Positions 20,965-31,992 are shown, numbered from the stretch's first letter. The stretch: 64,000 nt of DNA from Photobacterium sp. JCM 19050 (GCA_001310455.1 BAXG01000032.1:1-64000); one strand, 5' to 3'. Notes: generated from the sequence alone by a model not told the origin. A program made the numbers and translations.

Positions 20965-22941
20965 TTATTTATAGCCTGCCATCTGGCTGTTTATGTAAAG
21001 AGACAACCACTCCCGAAATTGTTGGTGGCGGTTAACATCCGGGTTTTCAACGGGCACCGGTTCTATACTGTTGTCCTTCCACAGATACAGTTTACCGGGC
21101 TGACTTGGTGTTACCACTCCCCGGTCATTAATCAGTATCGCACCGTGATAACCAAACCTTTTAATTGGATCATCCTTAACCGCCAGCATGTTCCTTCCAC
21201 CAAGCGAGGTATATTCCGCACCTGAAAGACTCAATGCATATAACGTCGGGAAGATATCCTTATGAGAGCCGGGCCGGAGCTTCTCGTACCCGATATCTAC
21301 GTTATTCTGAATTTCTTGGGGAACATAGAGATAAAACGGCACACCGAAGGCGGTTGCCAGGTCTTCAGTATCCTGAACCATCATCCGGCGCATTCTGTGG
21401 TCACCCGTTGCCGCTATTACCGTTTTCCCAGACAGCGGTGATGACTTTATCGAGGATATAAACTGTCCAAGGCTGTCAGACGCATACTGGTATGCCTTGA
21501 GCATATTCTCCGTACCAACCTGGCTCCCTTCATTTTTTGCGGCAAGATCTGCCGATACATATACAGGAGCAGGGCGGTAGCTTTCAGGTGGCCGGTAAGG
21601 GGAGTGATTCGTTACCGTTAACACCATGACAAACGTCGGCTGTTTTGCTTCTTTAAGGATTTTTTCTGCCAGCTTAAAGGCATATTCATCCGGCACGCCC
21701 CAAGTATCAGCATCCTTTGCAGCTTCAGGAAACACCTTTTTTATAGTGTTTTCATCTAATACCTCATCAAAACCCTGACGCGGAAAGTAGTTGGAAAGGT
21801 TTCGCCACATACCGTTGCCTGCCGTGATAAAAACCACCCGGTATCCCGCTTTTTTATAAGGCAATACAGCAGATCCGGTTAACCTCACCTTCTGAACACT
21901 GGAGTGACTGATCGTCGGAACAGGGCTGTGAAAAAGCATCATTACCATGCTGTCGATGGTGGCATTGGTGCCCGAGACAAAACGCGGAAAAACAAAGTCT
22001 TCCTCAAAATGCGGACGCAACGCACCAAGCAGGTCATTGGTTTCAGGATCATCATAGGCAAGAACATTGCTGCCCATACTTTCCATCAGAGCCAACACGA
22101 TATGGGGAGGGTTTTGCTCAAGATATGCGGACTCAGGCGCCGTTTGAGTCGCGCCACTCTGACCAAATTCAGCGCTGAGCCCCTTCAGGGCTTCTTTGCT
22201 TACCAGGAAAAAAGAAGACTCTTTCGCTTTGTCAGTTCTGGCCCAATCCAATGCCATAAACGCGTTGGGAGTAAGTTTGTTCAGGAGGTCATAATCTGAC
22301 ACTTGGGCATGATAACGCTTCAAAGGCAATGCCCCTGCTGAGCCTCGAACCGCCAAGGTATAGGGAACCAGCGCTACAAGCACGGCAACTGTCACCAGCC
22401 ACTTATTCAAAGGTTTGTAGACCTTGTTTGAAGCAGATTCACGAATCAGTTTGCCAAGCCTTAAAACTCCTGTTGCAGAGACAACGGATACCAGAAAAGT
22501 CTGCACTACTGGGTAATCCACCCAGATATTTTGCAGCACTGCAACGGTATCATCTTCGCCCAAACCAAAAACAAAAATGTCGAAATGATTGCCAAAGGTC
22601 AGGTAGTAGTAATAGTTACCGATAGATGCAGATACAACAACCAATGCCAGTACAGCCAGGTATACGGACAAGCCCCTCTGGAACCACCCAAACCCGTGAC
22701 GACTGGCTGCAAAAGCCATCCCAAGAAGATAAGCGGGGGCCAGCCCTATTGCGGCGACTTTCAGATCAAACTTTAACCCTGTTAAAAAGGCCCGCGCGAC
22801 GTCCATACTTCTGGACGAAACTTGCTCCCAGTTAGCAAACTCAAAGAATGACCATCCTCTTGCAATCATTAGCAGAGCGGCAAGCAAAATAATGCTTTGC
22901 CAAATGACCCTTACTAAAATCCGAAAATGTCGGTAATACAT
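20965..22941 (-). CDS. LTA synthase-like membrane sulfatase-fold protein
   Basis: A 658-aa protein with five N-terminal transmembrane segments (residues 10-190) and a large periplasmic alkaline-phosphatase-fold domain from about 285. Motifs: HIVLALMESMGSNVL, the candidate Thr nucleophile in SGTNATIDSMVMM, WGVPDEYAF, LTVTNHSPY and ATGDHRMR. The family includes LtaS (glycerolphosphate transfer), OpgB and phosphoethanolamine transferases, so a phospho-substituent on core LPS or periplasmic glucan is the likely product; the exact group is unknown. Intact. Cotranscribed downstream of the GT9 gene at 22961-24000. Confidence 0.85.
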   Translation of the reverse strand: MYYRHFRILVRVIWQSIILLAALLMIARGWSFFEFANWEQVSSRSMDVARAFLTGLKFDLKVAAIGLAPAYLLGMAFAASRHGFGWFQRGLSVYLAVLALVVVSASIGNYYYYLTFGNHFDIFVFGLGEDDTVAVLQNIWVDYPVVQTFLVSVVSATGVLRLGKLIRESASNKVYKPLNKWLVTVAVLVALVPYTLAVRGSAGALPLKRYHAQVSDYDLLNKLTPNAFMALDWARTDKAKESSFFLVSKEALKGLSAEFGQSGATQTAPESAYLEQNPPHIVLALMESMGSNVLAYDDPETNDLLGALRPHFEEDFVFPRFVSGTNATIDSMVMMLFHSPVPTISHSSVQKVRLTGSAVLPYKKAGYRVVFITAGNGMWRNLSNYFPRQGFDEVLDENTIKKVFPEAAKDADTWGVPDEYAFKLAEKILKEAKQPTFVMVLTVTNHSPYRPPESYRPAPVYVSADLAAKNEGSQVGTENMLKAYQYASDSLGQFISSIKSSPLSGKTVIAATGDHRMRRMMVQDTEDLATAFGVPFYLYVPQEIQNNVDIGYEKLRPGSHKDIFPTLYALSLSGAEYTSLGGRNMLAVKDDPIKRFGYHGAILINDRGVVTPSQPGKLYLWKDNSIEPVPVENPDVNRHQQFREWLSLYINSQMAGYK

Positions 22942-22960
22942 TTCACCCCAGGTATTGGTA

Positions 22961-24000
22961 TTAATTAAACAGGTTCTTTTCTTTCATCCATTGCTGGATG
23001 CTTTTATAGTTCTTATTGATATCAATCAGCGATAAATCTGCACTTTCCCCTGCCTTTTCAGGAGGGCAAAAACCGAGATGGTTTCCATCACTGTTGAGCG
23101 TCAGCCAGCGCAGTGGCGTCGATGAACGCTTGGATGGGAAAAAGCCAATTGTTGGTACATCGATAGCCGCGGCAATATGAAGTGGGCCGGTTGACCCAGC
23201 GATGAAAAGAGATGCGCAAGCTATAGATTGGCAGAAATCTTTGAGGCCATCATTTTTATCGTATACGTGCGAGATAATCCCAGCTTCTTCCGCCAGATTT
23301 TTCAAACTTGCCGCGTGTTCACCCTCGCCTGGCCCGGCAGTAAGAACGAACTCCACCGGGTAATCGGCAGAGATAAGCGCCATCAGCGAAACATACTGCG
23401 GTAAGGTGAGAGCATTCGCTGAGCCTCCGGTCCCGGCATGAATAAATACCATATGCTTACCAGCATCAACCGATAGTTGTGCTGCCAGTTTTTCTTTTTG
23501 TTCGGTAAGGACACTGTCAGCAAACTGAAGGTATGGAGCCGACGGCTCCACAGCTGGTATCCCTTGCTTTGCCAAAAATGCCCTAATGAGGTCAAGATTA
23601 TATTGGTATTCAGGCTTTTCAGAACGAGACCGTCTCTGAACGACCCTGTGGTTGTATAAGACCTGAGCAAATTTTGTCGCGGGAGCCAGTCGGTAAGGTA
23701 TTCGAGCACGCCACATTGTCAGTGCATTGTAGGTATCTGAAAACAGGCAAATGACACCATCAAAACCCTTGGCTTTCAGCGTTGAGATGAGTTCCTGTTG
23801 ATCCTCTTTGCTTCCTTTTTTACCCGGGTCGATGACAACATCGTCAATCCATGGCACATTTCTGCAAGTGCGGCGGTATAGCGAGGAACCAATGCGGTAA
23901 CTTTCATATCTGGTACGGACAGCTTGAGCATGGCAAAACTTGGCCACGCCAACATAAAATCGCCAATTTTATCGTTCCTGACAACCAGGATGTTTTTCAT
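22961..24000 (-). CDS. Heptosyltransferase-family protein (GT9), one frameshift
   Basis: Third GT9 gene of the locus. N-terminus KNILVVRNDKIGDFMLAWPSF, then HAGTGGSANALTLPQYVSL and FIAGSTGPLHIAAAIDVPTIGFF match the family pattern. It resembles WaaQ-like or non-heptose GT9 transferases more than WaaC/WaaF; the acceptor is unknown. One A is missing near 23860; adding it gives ALAENVPWIDDVVIDPGKK and 346 aa. Divergent from coaD. Confidence 0.85.
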
Positions 24001-24058
24001 AACAGGGTCCTATAAATGTAACTCGAGAATGATAACGGATCCTGACTATGAAAAGTAA

Positions 24059-24631
<573 letters not shown>

Positions 24632-24649
24632 CGGCTTGAAGATATCGTG

Positions 24650-24678
24650 AAAACGGAAGCGGCCTGCTTCCGTTTTTT
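24650..24678. terminator. Strong bidirectional terminator of coaD and the epimerase gene
   Basis: AAAACGGAAGC (24650-24660) pairs with GCTTCCGTTTT (24666-24676) around GGCCT, ending in a T6 run. The A-rich arm supplies a T-tract for the convergent minus-strand gene. Confidence 0.9.
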
Positions 24679-24690
24679 AAATCTGTTGGT

Positions 24691-25680
24691 TTAGTAGTAG
24701 TGCTTGTACCACTCAGCAAAGGCTTTAACACCTTCTTTCACCCCGACCTTCGGCCGGTAATCTGTCGCTTTAAAAAGGTCTTCGGTGTCAGCCCAGGTTG
24801 CTGTAACGTCACCGGGCTGCATTGGCATAAATTCTTTTTCGGCTTCCACACCGAGCGAGTCTTCCAGCGCTCTGATAAAGTCCATCAGGGCTACCGGGCT
24901 GCCGTGGCCGATATTATAAACCCGGTAAGGTGCGGTACTTGATGCTGGAGAGCCGGCAGAAGTTTCCCCCTCAGGCAGCACATCCATCACCCTGACAACC
25001 CCTTCCACAATATCATCAATGTAAGTAAAGTCGCGCTCCATATCACCGTGATTGAAAACCTTGATTGGCTTACCATTTTTAATGGCGGACGCGAACAACA
25101 TCGGCGCCATATCCGGACGCCCCCAGGGGCCATACACAGTGAAAAAACGAAGACCCGTCATGGGGATGCCATAAAGATGCGCATAGCTGTGGGCCATCAT
25201 CTCATTGGCTTTTTTCGTCGCCGCATAAAGGGATACCGGGTGATCAGCTCCGTCATTACAGCTGAAAGGCATAGACTTGTTCAGCCCGTAAACAGAACTG
25301 GAAGAAGCGTACACCAGATGCGGCACCTGCTGCTTCCTGCACCCTTCAAGGATGGTCAGGAAACCGCGAAGATTGCTGTCAGCATAGGCAAACGGGTTCT
25401 CAAGCGAATAACGCACCCCGGCCTGGGCGGCAAGATGGATAACCCGGCTGAAATCATGCTCCTCAAACAGGGCTTCAATGGCTTCGCGGTCTGCAACATC
25501 AATACGGTGAAACTGAAAATCGCTGAAACCTGCCAAAGTTGCCAACCGGGCTTCTTTCAAGCTGACATCATAATAGCTGTTCAGGTTATCAATCCCGATA
25601 ACCTCGTAACCGTCCCTGCATAAGCGCAGGCAAACTGCATGACCGATAAACCCGACAGCACCGGTAACCAGAATTGGCAT
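24691..25680 (-). CDS. UDP-glucuronate 4-epimerase
   Basis: NAD-dependent SDR epimerase, 329 aa, with VTGAVGFIGHAVC (GxxGxxG, residues 5-17), AAQAGVRYSLENP, YASSSSVYG and RFFTVYGPWGRPDMA. The last motif is typical of UDP-GlcA 4-epimerases that make UDP-galacturonate (CapJ, LpsL type). It lies directly after ugd, whose product UDP-glucuronate is its substrate. GAV replaces the commoner GAA in the first motif, which still fits the glycine pattern. UDP-GalA would feed core LPS or capsule. Confidence 0.88.
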   Translation of the reverse strand: MPILVTGAVGFIGHAVCLRLCRDGYEVIGIDNLNSYYDVSLKEARLATLAGFSDFQFHRIDVADREAIEALFEEHDFSRVIHLAAQAGVRYSLENPFAYADSNLRGFLTILEGCRKQQVPHLVYASSSSVYGLNKSMPFSCNDGADHPVSLYAATKKANEMMAHSYAHLYGIPMTGLRFFTVYGPWGRPDMAPMLFASAIKNGKPIKVFNHGDMERDFTYIDDIVEGVVRVMDVLPEGETSAGSPASSTAPYRVYNIGHGSPVALMDFIRALEDSLGVEAEKEFMPMQPGDVTATWADTEDLFKATDYRPKVGVKEGVKAFAEWYKHYY

Positions 25681-25681
25681 A

Positions 25682-27037
25682 CTAAACTCTCCCTGTTGTA
25701 AGGCGGTTTACGCTGTCTCCCCGGCCAATAGCAAAATACACAAACCCTTTGTCTTTGATGGTTTCCGGCTCGAAAAGGTTACGGCCATCAACAATCACCG
25801 GGTGGGTAAGGCTTTCACCGATAAACTCAAAATCCGGTGAACGGAAAGCGTTCCACTCCGTGCAAATAACTAAGGCATCTGCACCATAAAGCGCGGCTTC
25901 CTTGGTTCCTGCAAGTTTAAGGTCGTCCCGGTGGCCGTAAATACGCTGGCATTCATCCATTGCCTCCGGATCAAATGCCTGCACCTTGGCTCCGGCTTGC
26001 CATAACGCCTCAATCAACACCCGGCTGGAAGCTTCACGCATGTCATCCGTGTTGGGCTTGAATGCCAACCCCCAAAGAGCAACCGTCCGCCCTTTCAGCT
26101 CTCCGCCAAAGGCTTTTTCAAGGTACTGGAACAGCTTGTTTTTTTGGCGATCATTGACGTCCTGAACCGCTTCGAGCAACTTGGAAGGTTTTCCGGTTTT
26201 CCGGGCTGTCTGGACCAGTGCTTCTACATCTTTGGGAAAACAAGAACCGCCATAGCCACAACCCGGATAGATAAAGTGATAGCCGATACGCGGATCCGAA
26301 CCGATACCACGGCGCACATTTTCAATGTCCGCCCCCAGCTCTTCCGCTAGGTTAGCCATTTCATTCATAAAGGAAATTTTGGTAGCAAGTATGCAATTTG
26401 CCGCATATTTGGTTAACTCAGCCGAGCGCACGTCCATCGCCATCACGCGGTCATGACTTCGGTTGAAAGGCGCATAAAGCTCACGAAGGCGGGCTTCAAC
26501 CTGGGGACTATCGGTACCGATAATGATGCGATCCGGCCGCGAGCAGTCGGAAACTGCCGCGCCTTCCTTGAGAAATTCCGGGTTGGAGGCGACATCAAAG
26601 GAGAGGGTTTCACCACGGGTTTCCAGCACCGATTCCATACGAAGGCGGACTTTGTCAGCTGTACCCACTGGCACGGTGGATTTGTTCACCACCAGCTTGT
26701 AGCGGGTCATATGAGTGGCAACCGTAGCCGCCACATCAAGGACATAACGAAGATCGGCTGAACCGTCTTCGTCCGGCGGTGTTCCCACTGCAATAAAAAT
26801 AACGTTACTGTGCTCAACACCCTGCCAGGCATCAGTGGTAAACGCGAGACGGCCGGCTTCTACATTGTCTTTGATAAGGGGAGAGAGACCGGGCTCATAG
26901 ATAGGAATAACACCGCGCTTGAGGTTGGCAACCTTGTTCTCATCTATATCCACACAGAGGACATCATTTCCTACATCTGCCAACACGGCGGCTTGCACCA
27001 GGCCCACATATCCACTGCCGAAGATCGTCACTTTCAT
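25682..27037 (-). CDS. ugd: UDP-glucose 6-dehydrogenase
   Basis: Oxidises UDP-glucose to UDP-glucuronate with NAD. N-terminal Rossmann fold [22 protein letters not shown], central [16 protein letters not shown], and the catalytic cysteine in [14 protein letters not shown]-terminal domain contains [19 protein letters not shown]. At 451 aa it has the longer form of the family. Only one base separates it from the epimerase gene downstream, so the two form an operon for UDP-galacturonate. Confidence 0.95.
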   Translation of the reverse strand: MKVTIFGSGYVGLVQAAVLADVGNDVLCVDIDENKVANLKRGVIPIYEPGLSPLIKDNVEAGRLAFTTDAWQGVEHSNVIFIAVGTPPDEDGSADLRYVLDVAATVATHMTRYKLVVNKSTVPVGTADKVRLRMESVLETRGETLSFDVASNPEFLKEGAAVSDCSRPDRIIIGTDSPQVEARLRELYAPFNRSHDRVMAMDVRSAELTKYAANCILATKISFMNEMANLAEELGADIENVRRGIGSDPRIGYHFIYPGCGYGGSCFPKDVEALVQTARKTGKPSKLLEAVQDVNDRQKNKLFQYLEKAFGGELKGRTVALWGLAFKPNTDDMREASSRVLIEALWQAGAKVQAFDPEAMDECQRIYGHRDDLKLAGTKEAALYGADALVICTEWNAFRSPDFEFIGESLTHPVIVDGRNLFEPETIKDKGFVYFAIGRGDSVNRLTTGRV

Positions 27038-27125
27038 CCACTGATTCCCTGTCTTATCTGAGTCTTCTCAAGTCCGGGTCAGTGTTACATTGCTTCCTTA
27101 CCAAAACGTGACAGCACAAAACCCG

Positions 27126-27143
27126 GAGTTTGCTGACAAACTC
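27126..27143 (-). terminator. Possible mutM terminator
   Basis: Perfect 7-bp repeat GAGTTTG/CAAACTC with a 4-nt loop, followed on the minus strand by CGGGTTTTG. The stem is moderate and the U-tract short. The surrounding 27038-27225 also has to contain the ugd promoter, which I cannot pinpoint. Confidence 0.4.
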
Positions 27144-27225
27144 AGGCTACAAGGAATAGCGGGTTTAAAAATGACTCACTATTAAGACGTCTCTTTAACG
27201 AGATTTTTGTCTTAGAACATCAGAA

Positions 27226-28038
27226 TCAGGCTTTCTGGCACTCAGGGCAAAAGGTGGTATTGCGTTGGCCAATTTTCATCTGCTCAAGTTCAGTGCTGCA
27301 CACAGGGCAAGGTTTGCCCGCTTTGCCGTACACCAGCAATTCCTGAGCAAAATAACCAGGTTTTCCATCCGCGTTCGTGAAATCTTTAAGGGTCGTACCA
27401 CCCTGCAGGATGGCGCTCGCCAGCACTTTTTTAATTTCAGAGACCAAAAGCACGACTTGCTCAGCACTTAGCTTTCCAACAGGTTTGGCCGGATGGATAC
27501 CGGATGTAAACAGGGATTCGTTGGCATAAATGTTCCCTACTCCGACAACAACGGCATTATCCATAATAAAACTCTTGGTTGCCGTCCGTTTTCCTTTTGC
27601 TTTGGCAAGCAGGTAATCCGGGTTGAACACCTCCGATAGAGGTTCCGGTCCCAGTTTACTGAGAACAGGGTGAATGCCGTGCCCTTCCTGCCACAGCCAG
27701 GCGCCGAACCGGCGGGGATCGTTGTAGCGAAGTACCGTACCGGAAGCCATCACCAGGTCAACATGGTCATGCTTGCCCGCAGGCTGTATTGCAGGCAGGA
27801 CACGGAGACTGCCCGACATCCCGAGGTGCACCACGGCATACCCGGCATCCGTCACCAGCATAAGGTATTTTGCCCGGCGCTCGACAGCACGGATGACCCG
27901 GCCTTCGATTTCTCTGATGTTTTCCGGCACCGGCCAGCGCAGTTTAGGGTTACGAACAATAATTTTTTCTACCCGCTCACCTTGGATATGCGGCGTAATA
28001 CCCAGGCGGCTGACCTCGACTTCAGGCAATTCCGGCAT
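27226..28038 (-). CDS. mutM: Formamidopyrimidine-DNA glycosylase
   Basis: Removes 8-oxoguanine and cleaves the AP site. The N-terminus MPELPEVEV supplies the catalytic proline (residue 1 after Met removal) and glutamate. NYDPRRFG-type region reads [13 protein letters not shown], and the C-terminal zinc finger has [13 protein letters not shown], then CPEC. At 270 aa it is normal length. Near coaD, as in many relatives. Confidence 0.97.
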   Translation of the reverse strand: MPELPEVEVSRLGITPHIQGERVEKIIVRNPKLRWPVPENIREIEGRVIRAVERRAKYLMLVTDAGYAVVHLGMSGSLRVLPAIQPAGKHDHVDLVMASGTVLRYNDPRRFGAWLWQEGHGIHPVLSKLGPEPLSEVFNPDYLLAKAKGKRTATKSFIMDNAVVVGVGNIYANESLFTSGIHPAKPVGKLSAEQVVLLVSEIKKVLASAILQGGTTLKDFTNADGKPGYFAQELLVYGKAGKPCPVCSTELEQMKIGQRNTTFCPECQKA

Positions 28039-28069
28039 GACTTTCTCTCTCGCGTCAGTATATTTTTAT

Positions 28070-28552
28070 TTATTTCGCAAGTGGGAAAAGATACCCCTCA
28101 TCCACAGAGACTGCCAGCCATTGGCTATTTCCGTTTTGCAGCACCCAGAATTGTGGTAACTGGTAGTAAGTAATGCGGAAAGGCTCTTCACGGCTTCTGT
28201 CCCATGCCTCAAGCGAGCGTGGAGAACGAAGTGCCGGCTTCAGTTTCGTGAGATTTTCACCGCTGATTTCGGTGCCACCCAGATTAAGCCAACGTGAAGC
28301 CAGCTCATCCCCGGAAATGAGTAACGGCTTGTCAGCCTTCCAGTCGGCACCTTTATTGAGGGAAAAAGAAGGAAAATTAAGCTGATGAATATCTGAATCC
28401 AGGGGAAAAAGACGCAGAAGCTCACTTTGTGCGGCAACCGGCTCCGATTCTGCCATACGGCTTTTCATTAAATCCGGCAGCAAAATCAGCATGCAGAACA
28501 CGGTAATCCCGATAATCAGGATATTGTTCCAGGTTCGGCGGGTCAGCTTCAT
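28070..28552 (-). CDS. Hypothetical single-pass membrane protein
   Basis: A 160-aa protein, no family recognised. Residues 9-29 form one transmembrane segment (ILIIGITVFCMLILLPDL) after basic residues, so the rest is probably periplasmic. A C-terminal part with FRITYYQLPQFWVLQNGNSQWLAVSVDEGYLFPLAK looks folded and mostly beta. ATG at 28552 has GGAG 8 bases upstream. It lies between rpmG and mutM, a slot where I believe Vibrio genomes also carry an uncharacterised gene; that memory is not checked. Codon use looks normal for the window. Confidence 0.7.
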   Translation of the reverse strand: MKLTRRTWNNILIIGITVFCMLILLPDLMKSRMAESEPVAAQSELLRLFPLDSDIHQLNFPSFSLNKGADWKADKPLLISGDELASRWLNLGGTEISGENLTKLKPALRSPRSLEAWDRSREEPFRITYYQLPQFWVLQNGNSQWLAVSVDEGYLFPLAK

Positions 28553-28688
28553 CAAGGGTTCTCCACAATGTTCAGTTGCTTGTATTATTGAGGATAACGG
28601 GAGAAAGTACGATTTCTTGAGTGTGGAAATGCAGTGCCAAACGAAATAATTCGACGGGTATTATCAGCGATCGATGGGTATAAAAAAA

Positions 28689-28708
28689 CCCGACAATAAA
28701 TTGCCGGG
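28689..28708. terminator. Terminator of the rpmB-rpmG operon
   Basis: CCCGACAA (28689-28696) pairs with TTGCCGGG (28701-28708) with one G-U, flanked by A7 on one side and TCTTTTT on the other. It lies 25 bases after the rpmG stop. Confidence 0.85.
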
Positions 28709-28732
28709 TCTTTTTCAAAGAGCAAAAACCAA

Positions 28733-28900
28733 TTACTTGATTTTAGCTTCTTTGTACATAACGTGCTGGCGAATCACTGGATCAAATTTTTTGATCTCGA
28801 ACTTGCCTGGCATGTTACGCTTGTTCTTGTCAGTTGTGTAGAAGTGACCGGTACCAGCAGATGATACCAGGCGGATCTTCTCACGAATGCCTTTAGCCAT
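28733..28900 (-). CDS. rpmG: 50S ribosomal protein L33
   Basis: A 55-aa protein read directly from the minus strand: starts [20 protein letters not shown], ends [10 protein letters not shown]. Lys/Arg-rich and of exact family length. It lacks the paired CxxC motifs found in zinc-binding L33 paralogues, so it is the zinc-independent (C-minus) form. It follows rpmB by 13 bases in the classic rpmB-rpmG operon. Confidence 0.97.
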   Translation of the reverse strand: MAKGIREKIRLVSSAGTGHFYTTDKNKRNMPGKFEIKKFDPVIRQHVMYKEAKIK

Positions 28901-28913
28901 GGTTTAATTCCTC

Positions 28914-29150
28914 TTAGAACTTCTCACCGCGGGCACGCATTTCTGCCAGAACAGAATCGATGCCTTTTTTGTCGATGATACGCATACCTTTAGTAGATAC
29001 ACGCAGTTTAACGAAGCGCTTCTCGCTTTCTACCCAGAAACGATGAGTTTGCAGGTTTGGCAGAAAACGACGCTTGGTGGCATTGTTAGCGTGTGAGCGG
29101 TTGTTACCCACTACTGGACGCTTGCCAGTTACTTGGCATACTCGTGACAT
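28914..29150 (-). CDS. rpmB: 50S ribosomal protein L28
   Basis: 78 aa, the usual length. [20 protein letters not shown] and [20 protein letters not shown] are the conserved blocks; only one cysteine remains in the N-terminal region, so no zinc site. GAGAG lies just upstream of the ATG. First gene of rpmB-rpmG. Confidence 0.97.
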   Translation of the reverse strand: MSRVCQVTGKRPVVGNNRSHANNATKRRFLPNLQTHRFWVESEKRFVKLRVSTKGMRIIDKKGIDSVLAEMRARGEKF

Positions 29151-29249
29151 GAATGTCTCTCCAAAATCGTTTCAGCTCGCTAGCAACCTTAGACGCCAGT
29201 CCTGCAGAAACGCGAGGCGCAAGGTCAAGGCTATATTCAAAGGTGGCGC

Positions 29250-29278
29250 ATTATACTAACTGGAAAGGCATTGCTCAA
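29250..29278 (-). promoter_or_regulatory. rpmB-rpmG promoter
   Basis: On the minus strand TTGAGC (29273-29278), a 17-base spacer and TATAAT (29250-29255), followed by a GC-rich GCGCC discriminator, as expected for a growth-rate-controlled ribosomal promoter. It implies a leader of about 90 bases before rpmB. Confidence 0.75.
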
Positions 29279-29346
29279 GTCCCGAGCAGATCCTTTTATG
29301 TACTTTTGATCGATCCAGGTGGAAATTAATGCGACAAGGGAACTTA

Positions 29347-30021
29347 TCACAACCAGCCACGCTCGGCAAAAGAAACAATTTCACCATCACCAATAACAAA
29401 ATGGTCCAGTAGCCGGATATCCACCAAATCGAGTGCATCCCCTATCCTTCGGGTGATATGCCGGTCTGATTGGCTGGGCTCTGCAATCCCGCTAGGGTGG
29501 TTGTGTGCAAGAATGATTGCTCCGGCATGAAGTTCCAATGCCCTTCTCACCACTTCCCGGGGGTAAACGCCGGACGCATTGAGTGTCCCTTCAAACATCA
29601 CCTCACCTTTCAGTACCCGATTTTGGTTATCTAAAAAGAGGACAAAAAAGGCTTCCCGGTTGCGGTCACGCAGCATTGCCGTCAGGTAGCGCCGGGTGTG
29701 CTGTGGGTTGGAAAGGGCATCTTCTTTGGTAATGACTTCTTCAAGATGGCGGCGGCTGAGCTCAAGTACCGCCTTAAGCTGGGCATATTTTGCTGCTCCT
29801 AACCCCTTACCTTTGCTGAATGCATCCAGGTCAGCATTCAGCAGCGCGCGCAGACTACCGAAATCTTCCAACAGATAATCCGCCAACTCAATGACATTCA
29901 TGCCACTGACACCGGTACGAAGAAATATCGCCAGCAACTCTGCATCTGACAGCGCCTGCGGGCCACGCTTTAATAATTTTTCCCTTGGCCGGGATTCTTC
30001 CGGCAAATTTTTTAATGACAC
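29347..30021 (-). CDS. radC: RadC-family (JAMM/MPN+) protein
   Basis: 224 aa. Helix-hairpin-helix-like N-terminus ([26 protein letters not shown]) and a C-terminal JAMM metalloprotease-like domain with HNHPSG, a following Ser and Asp (SQSDRHIT). The biological role is unsettled; despite the name a repair function is doubtful. GTG start at 30021. Standard position between rpmB and coaBC, divergent from the latter. Confidence 0.93.
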   Translation of the reverse strand: MSLKNLPEESRPREKLLKRGPQALSDAELLAIFLRTGVSGMNVIELADYLLEDFGSLRALLNADLDAFSKGKGLGAAKYAQLKAVLELSRRHLEEVITKEDALSNPQHTRRYLTAMLRDRNREAFFVLFLDNQNRVLKGEVMFEGTLNASGVYPREVVRRALELHAGAIILAHNHPSGIAEPSQSDRHITRRIGDALDLVDIRLLDHFVIGDGEIVSFAERGWL

Positions 30022-30248
30022 CTTCTTTCCCTGTTCAATCCGTCACCTCCTACCCAAAAGAGATACTTCCCCGGCTTCAATGAAAAAAATAACGGATTGC
30101 GGGAAAACACCCGCTTTACGTGCCAAATTTCATCATAAGTACGCCGCAATTCGAGCCATATCGCAGACAAAGCTGAAAGGTCTTCCCAATGAATCAGGTC
30201 TCGAATAGTGCTATCTTGTTGCCCAGCAACCAACTTAGGGATTAACAC

Positions 30249-31484
30249 ATGTCTGGCTCCACTGTTGCAGGAAAGAACATTCTGCTCGGGATCAGCGGTG
30301 GCATTGCTGCCTATAAGTGTGCCGAGCTGACCCGCCGCCTGATTGAGCGCGGCGCCAACGTGCGCGTGGTGATGACCCATGCCGCCAAAGAATTTATCAC
30401 CCCACTGACCATGCAGGCCGTATCCGGCCACCCGGTTTCTGACAGCCTGCTCGACCCAAGCGCGGAAGCTTCTATGGGTCATATCGAACTTGCCAAGTGG
30501 GCTGACCTGGTGCTCATCGCCCCGGCCACGGCCGATGTTATTGCCCGCATTGCAGCAGGCATGGGCAATGACCTACTCACCACCTTAGTGCTGGCTACCG
30601 ACGCTCCGGTAGCCGTTGCACCGGCAATGAACCAACAGATGTACCGCGCCCCGGCAACCCAGGAAAACCTGGTGACCCTCGCCCGCCGCGGCCACCCGGT
30701 CTGGGGCCCTGCCAGCGGTGAGCAGGCATGTGGCGATATTGGCCCGGGTCGAATGCTCGAACCGATGGAACTGGTACATAAAGCAGAGGAACACTTTGCC
30801 CCGGCAGACCTTGCCGGCACCTCTTTGCTGCTGACAGCCGGCCCTACCCGGGAAGCCCTGGACCCGGTTCGCTACATTACCAACCACAGCTCCGGCAAGA
30901 TGGGCTTTGCCATTGCCGCGGCTGCCGCCAAGCGCGGTGCAGAAGTCACCCTGGTAAGCGGCCCGGTCAGCCTGCCTACCCCGGCAGGCGTAAAACGCAT
31001 TGATGTGGAAAGTGCAGAAGACATGCACCAGGCGGTGATGGCGAAAGCACAGGACAACCAGATTTTTATTGCCTGCGCAGCCGTGGCCGATTTCCGTGCT
31101 GCAGAATCTGCCGAACATAAAATGAAGAAAAAAGAGGGCGAGGATGAAATGGTCATTCGCCTGGTGAAAAACCCGGATATCGTCGCCAGCGTTGCCGCCC
31201 TCACACAAAGCCGCCCGTTTACTGTCGGGTTTGCGGCTGAAACCCGCGATGTGGAACAATACGCCCGCGGTAAGCTGGCCCGAAAGAACCTCGACCTGAT
31301 TTGCGCCAACGACGTATCCCAGGCCGGACAGGGTTTCAACAGCGACAGCAATGCCCTGCACCTATACTGGCCAGACGGGGACCGAGCCCTGCCACTTGCC
31401 AGCAAACAGGAATTAGGCAACCAGCTGGTCAGCGAAATTATTGCGCTGTACCGCGAAAAGCACCCGACCACTGAGAAGAACTGA
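30249..31484 (+). CDS. coaBC: Bifunctional phosphopantothenoylcysteine decarboxylase / phosphopantothenate-cysteine ligase
   Basis: Second and third steps of CoA synthesis from phosphopantothenate. The flavodoxin-like CoaC half (1-190) has [10 protein letters not shown], the active-site His78 in [22 protein letters not shown] and the substrate-flap Cys in [13 protein letters not shown]. The CoaB half (from about 192) has [26 protein letters not shown]. 411 aa, intact. Its stop overlaps the dut start (TGATG). Confidence 0.97.
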   Translation: MSGSTVAGKNILLGISGGIAAYKCAELTRRLIERGANVRVVMTHAAKEFITPLTMQAVSGHPVSDSLLDPSAEASMGHIELAKWADLVLIAPATADVIARIAAGMGNDLLTTLVLATDAPVAVAPAMNQQMYRAPATQENLVTLARRGHPVWGPASGEQACGDIGPGRMLEPMELVHKAEEHFAPADLAGTSLLLTAGPTREALDPVRYITNHSSGKMGFAIAAAAAKRGAEVTLVSGPVSLPTPAGVKRIDVESAEDMHQAVMAKAQDNQIFIACAAVADFRAAESAEHKMKKKEGEDEMVIRLVKNPDIVASVAALTQSRPFTVGFAAETRDVEQYARGKLARKNLDLICANDVSQAGQGFNSDSNALHLYWPDGDRALPLASKQELGNQLVSEIIALYREKHPTTEKN

Positions 31485-31938
31485 TGAAAAAGATCGACCT
31501 GAAAATCCTTGATGCCCGTATCGGCAACGAATTCCCGCTTCCGGCGTACGCGACAGAAGGCTCTGCCGGTCTTGACCTGCGCGCCTGCTGGATGAAGCCC
31601 TGACCGTCGAGCCTGGGCAGACCCACCTGGTCCCAACCGGCATGGCTATCTACATTGCCGACCCAAGCCTTTGTGCGACCATCCTGCCACGCTCCGGCCT
31701 TGGTCATAAGCACGGTATCGTACTGGGCAATCTGGTTGGCCTGATTGATTCAGATTACCAGGGCCAGTTGATGGTTTCAGTCTGGAACCGCGGTCACGAC
31801 ACCTTCACCATCGAACCGGGTGACCGTATCGCCCAGCTGGTGTTTGTCCCAGTGGTACAGGCTGAGTTCAACATCGTGGAAGACTTCAGCCAGACTGATC
31901 GCGGTGAAGGCGGTTTCGGCCACTCCGGCAAGCAGTAA
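31484..31938 (+). CDS. dut: dUTP diphosphatase (one frameshift)
   Basis: Hydrolyses dUTP, keeping uracil out of DNA and supplying dUMP. Motifs of trimeric dUTPases are visible: [14 protein letters not shown] (motif 1), [11 protein letters not shown] (motif 2), [13 protein letters not shown] (motif 3), [12 protein letters not shown] (motif 4) and [10 protein letters not shown] (motif 5). One C is missing near 31588; adding it restores [16 protein letters not shown] and 151 aa. Dut is essential, so the break is an error. In relatives slmA often follows; here it does not. Confidence 0.95.
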
Positions 31939-31952
31939 GCGATAACTTTCCC

Positions 31953-31992
31953 AAAACACCCGTCGGCCCCGGTCGGCGGGTGTTTTATTTTT
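31953..31992 (+). terminator. coaBC-dut terminator
   Basis: AAAACACCCG (31953-31962) pairs with CGGGTGTTTT (31977-31986), with an inner GGCC region, then ATTTTT. Strong rho-independent terminator. Confidence 0.9.

Noticed and set aside
30585-31636. Long minus-strand open frames opposite coaBC
   Set aside because: They lie fully within coaBC, which has all family motifs; the products are low-complexity shadows.
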